Source of the DNA: Phycicoccus duodecadis
GTDB lineage: Bacteria; Actinomycetota; Actinomycetes; Actinomycetales; Dermatophilaceae
Direction: 5' to 3'
Assembly (NCBI RefSeq): GCF_002846495.1
Contig: NZ_PJNE01000001.1
Span: 2,294,001 to 2,358,000, forward strand
DNA: 64,000 nt
Shown: positions 7,538-16,407 of the stretch, piece after piece
Layout: each line of letters opens with the position of its first letter
How positions within the stretch are numbered: the first letter of the stretch is position 1
Notes under the pieces: generated by a model
Database searches by the model: none
Told to the model about the DNA's origin: nothing
The model's input: the letters and a program-made list of their open reading frames with translations, nothing else
Translations under genes and position numbers: made by a program

Positions 7538-8887
7538 ATGGTCAGAGTTGCCAACGATGGGCGGGGCGACGCACAGACCTTGCCAGCCCCCGCCGACACC
7601 GACCTGCGCGCGCTCACCGCCCTGGTCGAACACCAGCGTGCCCTCCTCGAGCGCGAGGACGAGGTGCACCGCGTCCTCGTGCGCGTGGTCCTCGACGGCG
7701 GCGGCCTCGGCGAGATCGCCCACGCGGTGGCGGGCTTCTTCGGCGGCGCGGCGGTCGTCACGACCACCGACGGCCGGGTGCTCGCCAGTGCCGGCACCCT
7801 GCCGGAGGTCGGGCCGCCGGTCGCCCTGGCCTGCTTCGACCGCACCGGGCGGCTCCTGGTCGAGGACGAGCCCGTGGGCCTGCGGGCGCCCGAGGGACCG
7901 GCCGACCCGGCACGCGCGTTCGTGCGCATCGTCGCAGGGGCCTCCGAGCTGGGCGTCCTCGGAGCGTTCTCGCCGGGGCCGGCCCTGACCGCCACCGACG
8001 TGCACATGCTCGAGCGGGCCGCCACCGTCGCGGCGCTCGCCGTCACCAAGCAGCAGGCGGTCGCGGCCGTCGAGGGCAAGTACCGCGCCGAGTTCCTGCG
8101 CGACGTGCTCGCGGGCCGGGCCGGCGACCCGGCTGACGCCGCCGCGCACGCCGCCTCGCTGGGCTGGGACATCGACCGCCCGCTGGTGGTCGTGGTGGCC
8201 GAGACCGACGAGAACGACGCCGAGACCACCCGGGCCGCGGACGAGGTGCACAGCCTTCAGGACCGGTTCGTGCGCGCCTGGACCCAGGCGGTGCGCTCGC
8301 GCGACACCTCGGTGGCCGTCGCCGGCTTCAGCCAGGAGGTCGTCGTCCTGCTCCCCGTTCCCGAGGACGCCGACACCGACGCCGTCCTGCGGCCCGTCGG
8401 CGACCTGGCGCGGGTGGTGCGCGGTGACGGCGGCGGGGGCCGGCGCACCTTCACCGCCGGGGTGTCGCGGCTGGTCACCTCGGTCGCCGACCTCCCCCGC
8501 GCCTACGACGAGGCGCTCACCGCCGTGCAGGTGGGACGCCAGGTCGACGGCGGCTCGGGGCTGTCGCACTTCGACCGGCTGGGCATCTACCGGCTGCTGG
8601 CCCTGGTGCCCGACTCCGCCGACCTGCGGCGGTTCGTCACCGAGAGCCTCGGCGAGCTCGCCACCGACGACGTCCCCGAGAACGCCGACCTGCGCAACAC
8701 CCTCTCGGTCCTCCTCGACACCAACCTCAACGTCGCCGAGACCGCGCGCCGGCTGTTCTTCCACTACAACACGCTGCGCTACCGCATCGCGAAGCTGGAG
8801 CGGATGCTCGGGCCGTTCACCACCGACCCCCAGCTGCGCCTCACCCTAGCGCTGGCCCTGCGGGTGCACCGCATGAAGGGCATCTGA
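7538..8887 (+). CDS. PucR/CdaR-family transcriptional regulator
   Basis: A 449-residue cytosolic regulator. The N-terminal ~180 residues form a GAF-like sensory region (AVVTTTDGRVLASAGT, FVRIVAGASELGVLGAF). The middle resembles the GGDEF-like CdaR segment (VVVVVAETDEND, RRTFTAGVSRLVTS, YDEALTAVQVGR). The C-terminus has the PucR helix-turn-helix, LNVAETARRLFFHYNTLRYR. Family members respond to purine- or pyrimidine-derived ligands. It is divergent from the FdrA operon and probably controls it, the permease and the carbamate kinase/barbiturase genes. TACAGT six bases before the ATG implies a leaderless mRNA. A candidate operator at 7547-7555 lies just inside the coding region, suggesting autoregulation. 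Confidence 0.88.
   Translation: MVRVANDGRGDAQTLPAPADTDLRALTALVEHQRALLEREDEVHRVLVRVVLDGGGLGEIAHAVAGFFGGAAVVTTTDGRVLASAGTLPEVGPPVALACFDRTGRLLVEDEPVGLRAPEGPADPARAFVRIVAGASELGVLGAFSPGPALTATDVHMLERAATVAALAVTKQQAVAAVEGKYRAEFLRDVLAGRAGDPADAAAHAASLGWDIDRPLVVVVAETDENDAETTRAADEVHSLQDRFVRAWTQAVRSRDTSVAVAGFSQEVVVLLPVPEDADTDAVLRPVGDLARVVRGDGGGGRRTFTAGVSRLVTSVADLPRAYDEALTAVQVGRQVDGGSGLSHFDRLGIYRLLALVPDSADLRRFVTESLGELATDDVPENADLRNTLSVLLDTNLNVAETARRLFFHYNTLRYRIAKLERMLGPFTTDPQLRLTLALALRVHRMKGI
7547..7555. promoter_or_regulatory. Candidate operator GTTGCCAAC at pucR/fdrA
   Basis: GTTG-C-CAAC is an inverted repeat. Its centre (7551) is about 48 bases upstream of the predicted fdrA-operon transcription start at 7503, a usual activator position, and about +14 for pucR, a repressor position. 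The same 9-mer lies at 10880. Confidence 0.45.
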
Positions 8888-8936
8888 TTCCTCTTCCTGC
8901 GCGCGAGCATGGCCCTGGCGGCATGCGTCCGGTCCG

Positions 8937-9701
8937 TCATCCGATCTGGTGGTGGTGACGCCATGCGGAAAGCATCACGCCCGCGAAAGCCGGGTAGGCA
9001 CTGTCGGGTAGAGGTTTCGGCCGTTCGATATCCGCTTCGAAGCGCTGAAACGTCGTGCGTGCGCGTGATCGCGACATGCCGACGCCTTTCAGAGACCGTT
9101 CGATCTCGGTGTCCGGTCGCTCTCCAGGCCCCATGGCCACCCATGCGTCAATGAAATTTGTTCTCGGAAGGGGTGCTACCAGCTCCCCGCGCGGACGAAG
9201 GCGTGCGCTGGGGCCGGCGTACCCGTCGCCGGTCGTGACAGACAACGGGATGCTGAGGTCGTTCCTGAAGTGCTTGACGACATTCCTCGCGCCGAAGAGA
9301 CCGCTTACACGGACGATCACCGTCGTCGTCGACTCCGTTCGGATGTCGAGCGGACGCGCGTGGAAGAGCGCGAGGAGTTCGCCCTCCGGGGTAGTACTTG
9401 CGAAGGGAACTCCTCTGGCCTTCCACCCATCGAACGGAGCTTGCTCCCACCGCGAGTCCGCCAGCGCACGCGCGCGCCTGCGCCACGGATCAGGATCTGA
9501 CGCTATGCTCTCCTCCTCGGCAGACCGTCTGGCGTGGAGGAGCTTCCGCTCGCAGTCGAGACACACCACCGGCCCGCCGACTGTCCACCCGACCTTCGGA
9601 TCGAGGGGGGCGCTTGCGCCATGCGCCGCACAGACGATCGCCCCGCATGCCGTGCATCGCGCCTCCGACCGTCGTCCGCACGCACAGTAGTCAGCGTTCA
9701 C
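8937..9701 (-). CDS. Hypothetical protein with N-terminal double zinc finger; low GC, probably acquired
   Basis: The 254-residue protein starts with a cysteine/histidine array: C6, C8, C16, C19, C24, H27, C48 and C51. The spacing recalls a B-box or other two-zinc cross-brace finger. The remaining ~200 residues are soluble and unrecognised, with a patch VIVRVSGLFGARNVVKHF near the middle. GTG at 9701 follows TAGCAT (9708-9713, minus strand) by six bases, supporting the start. Sampled 60-base lines are about 57-63% GC, against over 70% in neighbours, and codon use is looser, so the gene was probably acquired recently. It interrupts the catabolic block; no role is assigned. Confidence 0.7.
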   Translation of the reverse strand: MNADYCACGRRSEARCTACGAIVCAAHGASAPLDPKVGWTVGGPVVCLDCERKLLHARRSAEEESIASDPDPWRRRARALADSRWEQAPFDGWKARGVPFASTTPEGELLALFHARPLDIRTESTTTVIVRVSGLFGARNVVKHFRNDLSIPLSVTTGDGYAGPSARLRPRGELVAPLPRTNFIDAWVAMGPGERPDTEIERSLKGVGMSRSRARTTFQRFEADIERPKPLPDSAYPAFAGVMLSAWRHHHQIG

Positions 9702-9775
9702 GCGCTCATGCTAGGGCGTTGGGACCGAGGCGAACGGTTGATAACGGCACCTCGAGAACCGCGGACGCCGCGAGC

Positions 9776-10165
9776 TCAGCCCTCGCGCAGGGCCGTGGCG
9801 AAGCCGTCGACGTCGGCGACAGTGAAGGTGGCGCCGGGATGGGTGATGCGCCCGGTGGGGTCGATGGCGCGCACCGGGGTGGCGAAGGATGCGCACACCC
9901 CGCGGTCGCCGTTGGTGGCGAAGGTGACGCCGCGGTCGGTCAGCGAGAGGTGCGGCGGCCCGGCGGTCTTGACGAACGCGTAGTCGCCCGAGGTCGAGAC
10001 GTCGGTGACGTTGTCGAGCCGGGTGTCGAGGGTCCACCAGCCGAACCGCGCGCGCAGCCGACCGTCCCCCACCTCGACCCAGGTGGTCGCGGGCAGCACC
10101 CCGAAGGGCAGGCCGGCGATGCGGTACGGCGTCGTGAACGCGAAGTCGAAGCGGCGGGTCGTCAT
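9776..10165 (-). CDS. Conserved actinobacterial protein of unknown function
   Basis: A 129-residue soluble protein without signal peptide or helices that span the membrane. It begins TTRRFDFAFTTPYRIAGL and contains WVEVGDGRLRARFGWWTL, HLSLTDRGVTFATN and RGVCASFATPV. I recognise the pattern from uncharacterised mycobacterial and other actinobacterial proteins; the alternating strand-like segments suggest a small beta-rich, PH-like fold, which is a guess. The start is well placed: TAGCGT (10172-10177, minus strand) lies six bases upstream. It ends 74 bp from the zinc-finger gene. Confidence 0.72.
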   Translation of the reverse strand: MTTRRFDFAFTTPYRIAGLPFGVLPATTWVEVGDGRLRARFGWWTLDTRLDNVTDVSTSGDYAFVKTAGPPHLSLTDRGVTFATNGDRGVCASFATPVRAIDPTGRITHPGATFTVADVDGFATALREG

Positions 10166-10205
10166 CCCTCGACGCTACGGGGTGCCGGGCGCCGGTGGGG
10201 CGGGG

Positions 10206-10757
10206 TCACCGCGGCGTCAGGGGCTCGTCGAGCCTCGCCTCCGAGTCCCAGTGCCGGGCCGCGACGAGCGCGACCTCCGCCGGGTCCGTCGTGCCGGCCG
10301 TGCGGGCCGGCTCGCCCTCGTCGTCGCCGGCCAGCACCGCCAGCGCCGCCCCCACCTGGGCGGCGTCGAGCCGGCGCCCCAGCGTCACGTGGGGGGTCCA
10401 CCGACCCGGCTCGAGGTGGTCGGCGGCGGGCGGGCGGACGAGCGCGGTGACGGCGCGGTGCAGCGCCAGCAGCTCGTCGGTCACGACGACCGAACGCGCG
10501 AGCACGAACCGGCGCCGGCCGAACACCAGCGGCGGCCCGAGCAGCACCGGCAGCGGCAGGGTACGCAGCGCCGCGGCCAGCGCCGCCAGCCCCTCGGCGC
10601 CGGGCCACCCCGGCGACATCGTCAGGGTCACGTGCGGGCGGTTCGACGCGCTGCGGTGCCTCGCCTGGCTGGGCAGCCCGGCGTCGTCGAGCCGGCGCCA
10701 GGCGTCGCGCACCGCGGCGTCCCCCCGCTCGTCGAGGAGCAGCTCCACGTGGTGCAT
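10206..10757 (-). CDS. 2'-5' RNA ligase/cyclic phosphodiesterase family protein
   Basis: The 183-residue protein carries the two HxT motifs of the 2H phosphoesterase superfamily: RPHVTLTM near residue 48 and WTPHVTLG near residue 125. Family members (ThpR/LigT) cleave 2',3'-cyclic nucleotides or join RNA ends with 2'-5' bonds in vitro; the cellular role is generally unclear. The gene sits 40 bp from the 9776 gene, in the same direction. GACGAT (10764-10769, minus strand) stands six bases before the ATG, which excludes longer starts. Confidence 0.8.
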   Translation of the reverse strand: MHHVELLLDERGDAAVRDAWRRLDDAGLPSQARHRSASNRPHVTLTMSPGWPGAEGLAALAAALRTLPLPVLLGPPLVFGRRRFVLARSVVVTDELLALHRAVTALVRPPAADHLEPGRWTPHVTLGRRLDAAQVGAALAVLAGDDEGEPARTAGTTDPAEVALVAARHWDSEARLDEPLTPR

Positions 10758-10790
10758 CCGGCCATCGTCCACCACCCCAGGCCGCGCTCG

Positions 10791-10867
10791 GCACCGGGAC
10801 CTTCGGCTCGGCACCCGAACCGTTGCCGCCACCAGGTGAAGGTTCCGGCATCGGGCGAGAACGTGGG
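10791..10867. repeat. Intergenic palindromic repeat, copy A
   Basis: Opens with GCACCGGGACCTTC and closes with GTGAAGGTTCCGGCATCGGG and GCGAGAACGTGG. The two ends form an imperfect inverted repeat (GGACCTTC with GAAGGTTCC). It is closely similar to copy B at 60937-61015. Here it lies between divergent genes upstream of the permease. Confidence 0.65.
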
Positions 10868-10879
10868 GTCGCCCGCAGC

Positions 10880-10948
10880 GTTGCCAACGGAACCGGCATC
10901 CGGCTGTCAACCATTGCTGAGGGTGTCGCGGGACGCCGTCACTAGGTT
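10880..10948 (+). promoter_or_regulatory. Permease promoter with candidate operator
   Basis: GTTGCCAAC (10880-10888) matches the pucR/fdrA site exactly. A -10-like TAGGTT (10943-10948) starts 59 bases after its centre, nearly the same spacing (60) as at the carbamate kinase gene. AACCGGCATCCGG (10891-10903) reappears inverted at 20841-20853 upstream of hyuA. The leader to the ATG is about 60 bases and holds GAGGTC as a possible ribosome-binding site. Confidence 0.5.
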
Positions 10949-11014
10949 CCCGGTATCACGGTCCTGTGAGCCGCGTCACCGTCGGCGTGGACCCTCTCGG
11001 AATGAGGTCAGTGG

Positions 11015-12514
11015 ATGTCCCTCGGTCTCGGTTGGAAGCTCAAGGGCGACGGCCGGTCGCTCGCGCCCGGTGAGGTCGTCGCCCCCGACGAACGCCTCTC
11101 GTGGGGTCGCACCGTGGGCCTCGGCGCCCAGCACGTCGTCGCGATGTTCGGCGCCACCTTCGTCTTCCCGCTGGTCATGGGCCTGAACCCCCAGCTGGCG
11201 ATCATGATGAGCGGCGTCGCGACCATCGCGTTCCTGCTCATCGTGTCGGGCCGGGTCCCCAGCTACCTCGGCACCTCGGCGTCCTTCGTCGGCGGGGTCG
11301 CGGCCATCCGCGCCCAGGGCGGCGACTCCCCCACCGTCACCGGTGCCATCCTGGTGGCCGGCCTGGTGCTGGTGGCCGTCGGCGTGCTCATCCACGTCCT
11401 CGGGTCGCACGTGGTGCACGCGGTGCTCCCGCCGGTCGTCACCGGCGCCGTCGTGATGCTCATCGGCTTCAACCTCGCGCCGGTGGTGGCCGGCATCTAC
11501 TGGCCGCAGGACCAGTGGGTGGCCGTGCTCACGATGCTCTTCACCATCGTCGTGGCGGTCGCGTTCAAGGGCTTCGTGAGCCGCATCGCGATCTTCCTGG
11601 CGCTGATCTTCGGCACCCTGCTCTCGTGGGTGCTCGACCACACCGTGGGGCAGATCAACTCCGTGCTGGGCGGCGCCACCGAGGCCACCGACCACTTCCG
11701 CTGGGACACCTCGGGCGTCGGGACGGCCCCGTGGTTCGGCTTCCCGAGCCAGACGATGATCGCCGCCGACGGCAAGGAGGTCGTGGGCTGGCACCTGCCC
11801 AGCTTCTCGGCCGCCGCGATCCTGCTGGTGCTCCCGGCCGTCATCGCCCTGATCGCCGAGAACACCGGCCACGTCAAGGCCGTGGCCGAGATGACCGGCC
11901 ACGACCTGAACCCGGTCATGGGCCGGGCCATCGCGGCCGACGGCATCGGCACCGTCCTCGCCACCTCGGTCGGCGGCTCGCCCACCACCACGTACGCCGA
12001 GAACATCGGGGTGATGGCGGCCACCCGGGTCTACTCGACGGCCGCGTACTACGTGGCGGCCGTGGTCGCGCTCCTCTTCGGCCTCTCGCCCAAGTTCGGC
12101 GCCCTGGTGGCGTCGGTGCCCGGCGGCGTCCTGGGCGGCATCACCGTCGTCCTCTACGGGATGATCGGCCTCCTCGGCGCCAAGATCTGGAAGGAGAACG
12201 GGGTCGACTTCGCGAACCCGATCAACCTGGTCCCGGTCGCCGCAGGCATCATCATCGGCATCGGCAACGTCCAGCTGAAGGTCACCGACACCTTCTCGCT
12301 CGGTGGCATCGCCCTCGGCACCATCGTCACGGTGGCCGGCTGGCACCTGGCCCGCGTCATCGCCCCGCGCGAGCTGCGCGACCAGGCCGAGGGAACGGCG
12401 ATCGCGGTCGGCGACCACGTCTACGGCGACGCCGACGGGGTCGACGACCTGCGCCAGGGCAGCGACCGGGCCCCCTCCGGCGAGCGCGACCCGGGCCCCG
12501 ACCGGCGCCCCTGA
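11015..12514 (+). CDS. NCS2-family uracil/pyrimidine permease (UraA/RutG type)
   Basis: A 499-residue membrane protein with about 14 helices that imports nucleobases by proton symport. The functional segment AENTGHVKAVAEMTG (after residue 285) and GGSPTTTYAENIGVMAATR (near residue 325) carry the two conserved glutamates of the UraA branch. The TTTYAENIGVMA form points to pyrimidines rather than purines. The last ~45 residues are a charged tail. The gene stands alone between a promoter carrying the GTTGCCAAC site and a strong terminator. It is the likely entry step for the catabolic block; uracil itself is inferred. Confidence 0.88.
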   Translation: MSLGLGWKLKGDGRSLAPGEVVAPDERLSWGRTVGLGAQHVVAMFGATFVFPLVMGLNPQLAIMMSGVATIAFLLIVSGRVPSYLGTSASFVGGVAAIRAQGGDSPTVTGAILVAGLVLVAVGVLIHVLGSHVVHAVLPPVVTGAVVMLIGFNLAPVVAGIYWPQDQWVAVLTMLFTIVVAVAFKGFVSRIAIFLALIFGTLLSWVLDHTVGQINSVLGGATEATDHFRWDTSGVGTAPWFGFPSQTMIAADGKEVVGWHLPSFSAAAILLVLPAVIALIAENTGHVKAVAEMTGHDLNPVMGRAIAADGIGTVLATSVGGSPTTTYAENIGVMAATRVYSTAAYYVAAVVALLFGLSPKFGALVASVPGGVLGGITVVLYGMIGLLGAKIWKENGVDFANPINLVPVAAGIIIGIGNVQLKVTDTFSLGGIALGTIVTVAGWHLARVIAPRELRDQAEGTAIAVGDHVYGDADGVDDLRQGSDRAPSGERDPGPDRRP

Positions 12515-12521
12515 CCCCGAG

Positions 12522-12563
12522 AGGCGTGCCCCGCCCGGTGCCGGCACCGGGCGGGGCACGCCT
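12522..12563. terminator. Perfect 42-base palindromic terminator after the permease
   Basis: Two 21-base arms (12522-12542 and 12543-12563) are exact reverse complements, AGGCGTGCCCCGCCCGGTGCC being split by no spacer. It starts only seven bases after the permease stop and is followed by a pyrimidine-rich stretch. It separates the permease from the molybdenum hydroxylase operon. Confidence 0.85.
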
Positions 12564-12617
12564 GTTCCACCCCTCCCTTCCCACCACGACGGACCCCCGA
12601 GAGGCAGGATCGACCAG

Positions 12618-13490
12618 GTGAAGGCCGCCCCGTTCGTCCACCACGCACCCCGCACCGTCGAGGAGGCGGTCGCGGTGCTCACGCAGGTCGGGCACGACGG
12701 CAAGGTCCTGGCCGGCGGGCAGAGCCTGGTCCCGGTGCTGAACATGCGCCTGGCCTCCCCCGGGCACCTGGTCGACATCAACGGCGTCGCCGGGCTCGAC
12801 ACCGTCGAGGTCACGCCCGAGCACGTGCGGGTCGGCGCGCTGGTCCGCCACGCGGGCCTCGAGCGCCACGACGGTGCCGCCGCGGCCCTCCCCCTGCTGC
12901 GCCAGGCCGTGCGCCACGTGGCCCACCCCGCCATCCGCACCCGCGGGACCACCGTCGGCTCGCTGGCCCACGCCGACCCCGCGGGCGAGATGCCGGCGGT
13001 CGCGGTGCTCACCGGTGCCGTCCTCGAGGTCGCCGGCCCCCGCGGGACCCGCGAGGTGGCCGCCGACGGCTTCTTCCTCGGGCCGCTCGAGACCGTCCTC
13101 GAGGCCGACGAGCTGGTCGTGGCCGTGCGCTTCGGGCGACTCCCGGCCGGCACCCGCACCGGCTTCGCCGAGTCGGCGCGGCGCTCGGGCGACTACGCGC
13201 TGGCCGGCGTCGCGATCGCGGTCAGCACCGACGGCGACACCGTCACCGGCGCCCGGGCCGCCTTCGTCTCCGTGACGCCCGTCCCCGACGTCCTCGACCT
13301 CACCTCCGTGCTCGCGGGCGCCCGGCTCGGCACCCTCCCGCTCGACGCCGTCACCGAGGCCGTGCGCGCCCACGTCGACCCCGAGTCCGACATCCACGCC
13401 GGCGCCGACTACCGCCGGATGCTGGCCGCCGAGCTCACCGTCCGCACGCTGGTCTCGACCGCGGCCGGCGCCCAGGAGGGAGCGGCATGA
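12618..13490 (+). CDS. Molybdenum hydroxylase FAD-binding subunit (CoxM-like)
   Basis: The 290-residue medium subunit carries electrons from the iron-sulfur subunit to FAD in xanthine-dehydrogenase-family enzymes. FAD-binding motifs are present: AGGQSLVPVLNMRL near residue 35 and TRGTTVGSLAHADPAGEMPA near residue 113. GTG at 12618 is the first plausible start after the terminator; CAGGAT lies seven bases before it, again suggesting a leaderless message. The stop overlaps the next gene (ATGA). The operon order FAD, 2Fe-2S, Mo, CoxG is that of cox-like clusters, but the active site is not that of CO dehydrogenase. Confidence 0.9.
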   Translation: MKAAPFVHHAPRTVEEAVAVLTQVGHDGKVLAGGQSLVPVLNMRLASPGHLVDINGVAGLDTVEVTPEHVRVGALVRHAGLERHDGAAAALPLLRQAVRHVAHPAIRTRGTTVGSLAHADPAGEMPAVAVLTGAVLEVAGPRGTREVAADGFFLGPLETVLEADELVVAVRFGRLPAGTRTGFAESARRSGDYALAGVAIAVSTDGDTVTGARAAFVSVTPVPDVLDLTSVLAGARLGTLPLDAVTEAVRAHVDPESDIHAGADYRRMLAAELTVRTLVSTAAGAQEGAA

Positions 13491-13996
13491 GCCAGTTCGC
13501 GGCCGAGCCGCTGCTCGACATCACGGTGCGGGTCAACGGGATCCGGCGCACCGCCGCGGCCCCGGCCCGCCGGCTACTCTCGGACTTCCTGCGCCACGAC
13601 CTCGGCCTCACGGGCACCCACGTCGGCTGCGAGCACGGCGTCTGCGGGGCGTGCACGGTGCTCGTCGACGGGGAGCCGGCCCGCGCCTGCCTGATGTTCG
13701 CCGTCACCGCCCAGGCCCACGACGTCACCACCGTCGAGGGCATCGGCCACGACCCCGCCGACCTCGACCCCGTGCAGCAGGCCTTCGTCGAGTGTCACGC
13801 GCTCCAGTGCGGCTTCTGCACACCGGGGTTCGTCACCACCATCAGCGCCTACCTCGACGAGCACCCCGACCCCTCGGCCGACGAGGCCCGCGAGGCCATC
13901 TCGGGCAACCTGTGCCGCTGCACCGGCTACCAGAACATCGTCGCGGCCGTCCTGCGGGCCGCCGAGCTGCGCCGCGAGCGCGAGGGCACCGCGTGA
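13487..13996 (+). CDS. Molybdenum hydroxylase 2Fe-2S subunit (CoxS-like)
   Basis: The 169-residue small subunit holds two [2Fe-2S] clusters. The plant-ferredoxin-type cluster is bound by GCEHGVCGACTVLVDG plus a later cysteine (ARACLMF), and the second by QCGFCTPGF and NLCRCTGYQN. All eight cysteines are present. It starts inside the FAD-subunit stop (ATGA) and its own stop overlaps the large-subunit GTG (GTGA), so the three subunits should be made in equal amounts. Length is typical. Confidence 0.93.
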   Translation: MSQFAAEPLLDITVRVNGIRRTAAAPARRLLSDFLRHDLGLTGTHVGCEHGVCGACTVLVDGEPARACLMFAVTAQAHDVTTVEGIGHDPADLDPVQQAFVECHALQCGFCTPGFVTTISAYLDEHPDPSADEAREAISGNLCRCTGYQNIVAAVLRAAELRREREGTA

Positions 13997-16407
13997 GCAC
14001 CCGGCAGATGGGCGAGAAGGTCCAGCGCCGCGAGGACCCGCGCCTGCTCACCGGCAACGGCCGCTACCTCGACGACCTCGGCCGGGGCGCCCTCCAGGCC
14101 GCGTTCGTGCGCAGCCCGCACGCCCACGCCCGCATCGTCGACATCGACATCGCCGACGCCTGGGAGCTCGACGGCGTCGAGGCGATCTACACGTGGGAGG
14201 ACCTGCCCGGCCGGGTCGCCGAGCCGCTCCCGGTCCTCATCCCCCACCCGGCCATGACCCATGCGCGCACCGGTTACTGCCTGGCGCGCGACGAGGTGAA
14301 CCACGTGGGCGAGGCCGTGGTGATGGTCGTGGCCCGCGACCGCTACGTCGCCGAGGACGCCTGCGCCCGCATCACCGTGCAGTACGACACCCTTCCCGCG
14401 GTGGTCGGTGTGGCCGGGGCCCGCGACGGCGACCGGCTCGTGCACGACGACGTCCCGGGCAACGTGGCCGCGAACCTGCGCCAGGAGGTGGGCGACGTGG
14501 ACAGCGCCATGGCCGGTGCGCCGCACACCCTGACCCTCGAGCTCGCGATCGAGCGCAGCGCCTGCATGCCGATGGAGGGCAAGGGCGTCTTCGGCCGCTG
14601 GGACGCCGACGACGGCTCGCTGCGCCTGTACTCCTCGACCCAGACCAGCACCGGGGTGCGGGCGGCGGTGGCCGCCAAGCTCGACCTGCCGCTGGCCAAG
14701 GTCGAGGTCGTCACCCCCGACGTCGGCGGCGGCTTCGGCGTCAAGATCGTGCACCCCTGGCCCGAGGAGGTGCTGGTCCCCTGGGCGGCCCGCAACCTCG
14801 GGCGCGACGTGAAGTGGACCGAGGACCGGCGCGAGCACTTCGTCTCGAGCGCCCACGAGCGCGGCCAGCTCCAGGAGGTCACCGTCGGGTTCGACGACGA
14901 CGGCCGGCTCCTGGCCCTCGACGTCCGCTTCTGGCACGACAACGGCGCCTACACCCCCTACGGGATCATCGTCCCGATCATCACCGCCACCCAGCTGCTC
15001 GGCCCCTACAAGCCCGGCGCCTACCGGGTCGAGTTCTGGAGCCTCTACACCAACACCGTTCTCGTGACGCCGTACCGGGGCGCCGGCCGCCCCCAGGGCT
15101 GCTACGCCATGGAGCGCACCATGGACGCCATCGCCGAGCACCGCGGGCTCGACCGGGCCGAGGTCCGCAGCCGCAACTTCATCCAGCCCGACGAGATGCC
15201 CTGGGACCACGGCCTGATGTTCCAGGACGGCCGCCCGCTGAAGTACGACTCGGGCGACTTCCCGGCCTCCCTCGCCAAGCTCAAGGCCCTCGTCGGCTGG
15301 GACGACTTCGCCGCGTACCGCGAGCAGGCCGAGCGCGAGGGGCGCCGGGTCGGCCTCGGCATCGGCTGCTACGTGGAGGGCACCGGGGTCGGGCCCTACG
15401 AGGGCGGGCACGTGCAGGTCGAGACCAGCGGCCGCGTCAACGTCGCCACCGGGCTCACCACCCAGGGCCAGGGGCACCAGACGATCCTGGCCCAGATCGT
15501 GGCCGACGAGCTCGGGGTGCCGTTCGACGACGTGCACGTCACCACCGGTGACACCCGGCGGATGGCGTACGCCGTGGGCACCTTCGCCTCCCGCGGCGCC
15601 GTGATGTCGGGCAACGCGGTGGCGCTGGCCGCCCGGGTGGTGCGCGCCAAGGCGCTGCGCATCGCCGCCGAGGCCCTCGAGGTCTCGCCCGACGACCTCG
15701 AGATCGCCGACGGCGTGGTCTCGGTCAAGGGCGCGCCCGGCACGTCCATCGCCCTGAAGACCGTTGCGGTGATGTCGAACCCGCTGCGCTACGCCTTCGA
15801 CGAGTCGGCCGCCGCGGCCACCCAGTTCGCCGGCACCTTCGACCCCGACACGCCGCCGGTCGGCGACGACGACGAGCCCGGCCTCGAGGGCCAGGACTTC
15901 TACTCGCCCACCCAGGCGACCTTCGCCAACGGGATGCACGCGGCGGTCGTCGAGACCGACCCCGTCACGGCCGAGATCCGCATCCTGCGCTACTGCGTGG
16001 TCCACGACTGCGGGGTGATGGTCAACCCGATGATCGTCGAGGGCCAGGTGCACGGCGGCGTCGCGCAGGGCGTCGGCGGCGCCCTCTACGAGCGGATGCT
16101 CTACGACGAGGGCGGGCAGCTGCTCAACGCCTCGTTCATGGACTTCCTGATGCCGTACGCCTCCGAGGTCCCGCACATCGAGACCGACCACCTCGAGACC
16201 CCCTCACCGCTGAACCCCCTCGGCATCAAGGGCGCGGGCGAGGCGGGCACCATCCCCGTCTCGGCCGTCATCGCCTCGGCCATCGAGGACGCCGAGGGCT
16301 TCCCCATCCGCTCGATGCCGATCAGCCCGGCCGACCTCTGGGAGCTCCGCCGCCGGCACGCCGCCTCCGACCCCGATCCCGTTCCCGCGCAGGAAGGCCC
16401 GCGATGA
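13993..16407 (+). CDS. Molybdenum hydroxylase large (Mo-cofactor) subunit
   Basis: An 804-residue catalytic subunit of the xanthine-dehydrogenase/CoxL superfamily. It has the Mo-site segment DVGGGFGVK and the catalytic glutamate in GIKGAGEAGTIP near the C-terminus. The loop that in form I CO dehydrogenases reads AYRCSFR, with the copper-binding cysteine, here reads PYRGAGRPQG. It is therefore a hydroxylase of organic substrates, not a CO dehydrogenase. Given the UraA-type permease and barbiturase, oxidation of uracil or thymine to barbiturate is the best guess; xanthine, nicotinate or another azaheterocycle remains possible. Coupled by GTGA to the small subunit and by ATGA to the CoxG-like gene. 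Confidence 0.9.
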   Translation: MSTRQMGEKVQRREDPRLLTGNGRYLDDLGRGALQAAFVRSPHAHARIVDIDIADAWELDGVEAIYTWEDLPGRVAEPLPVLIPHPAMTHARTGYCLARDEVNHVGEAVVMVVARDRYVAEDACARITVQYDTLPAVVGVAGARDGDRLVHDDVPGNVAANLRQEVGDVDSAMAGAPHTLTLELAIERSACMPMEGKGVFGRWDADDGSLRLYSSTQTSTGVRAAVAAKLDLPLAKVEVVTPDVGGGFGVKIVHPWPEEVLVPWAARNLGRDVKWTEDRREHFVSSAHERGQLQEVTVGFDDDGRLLALDVRFWHDNGAYTPYGIIVPIITATQLLGPYKPGAYRVEFWSLYTNTVLVTPYRGAGRPQGCYAMERTMDAIAEHRGLDRAEVRSRNFIQPDEMPWDHGLMFQDGRPLKYDSGDFPASLAKLKALVGWDDFAAYREQAEREGRRVGLGIGCYVEGTGVGPYEGGHVQVETSGRVNVATGLTTQGQGHQTILAQIVADELGVPFDDVHVTTGDTRRMAYAVGTFASRGAVMSGNAVALAARVVRAKALRIAAEALEVSPDDLEIADGVVSVKGAPGTSIALKTVAVMSNPLRYAFDESAAAATQFAGTFDPDTPPVGDDDEPGLEGQDFYSPTQATFANGMHAAVVETDPVTAEIRILRYCVVHDCGVMVNPMIVEGQVHGGVAQGVGGALYERMLYDEGGQLLNASFMDFLMPYASEVPHIETDHLETPSPLNPLGIKGAGEAGTIPVSAVIASAIEDAEGFPIRSMPISPADLWELRRRHAASDPDPVPAQEGPR

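Noticed and set aside
13993..16407. Aerobic CO dehydrogenase large subunit
   Set aside because: The copper-ligand loop AYRCSFR is missing; PYRGAGRPQG is found instead.
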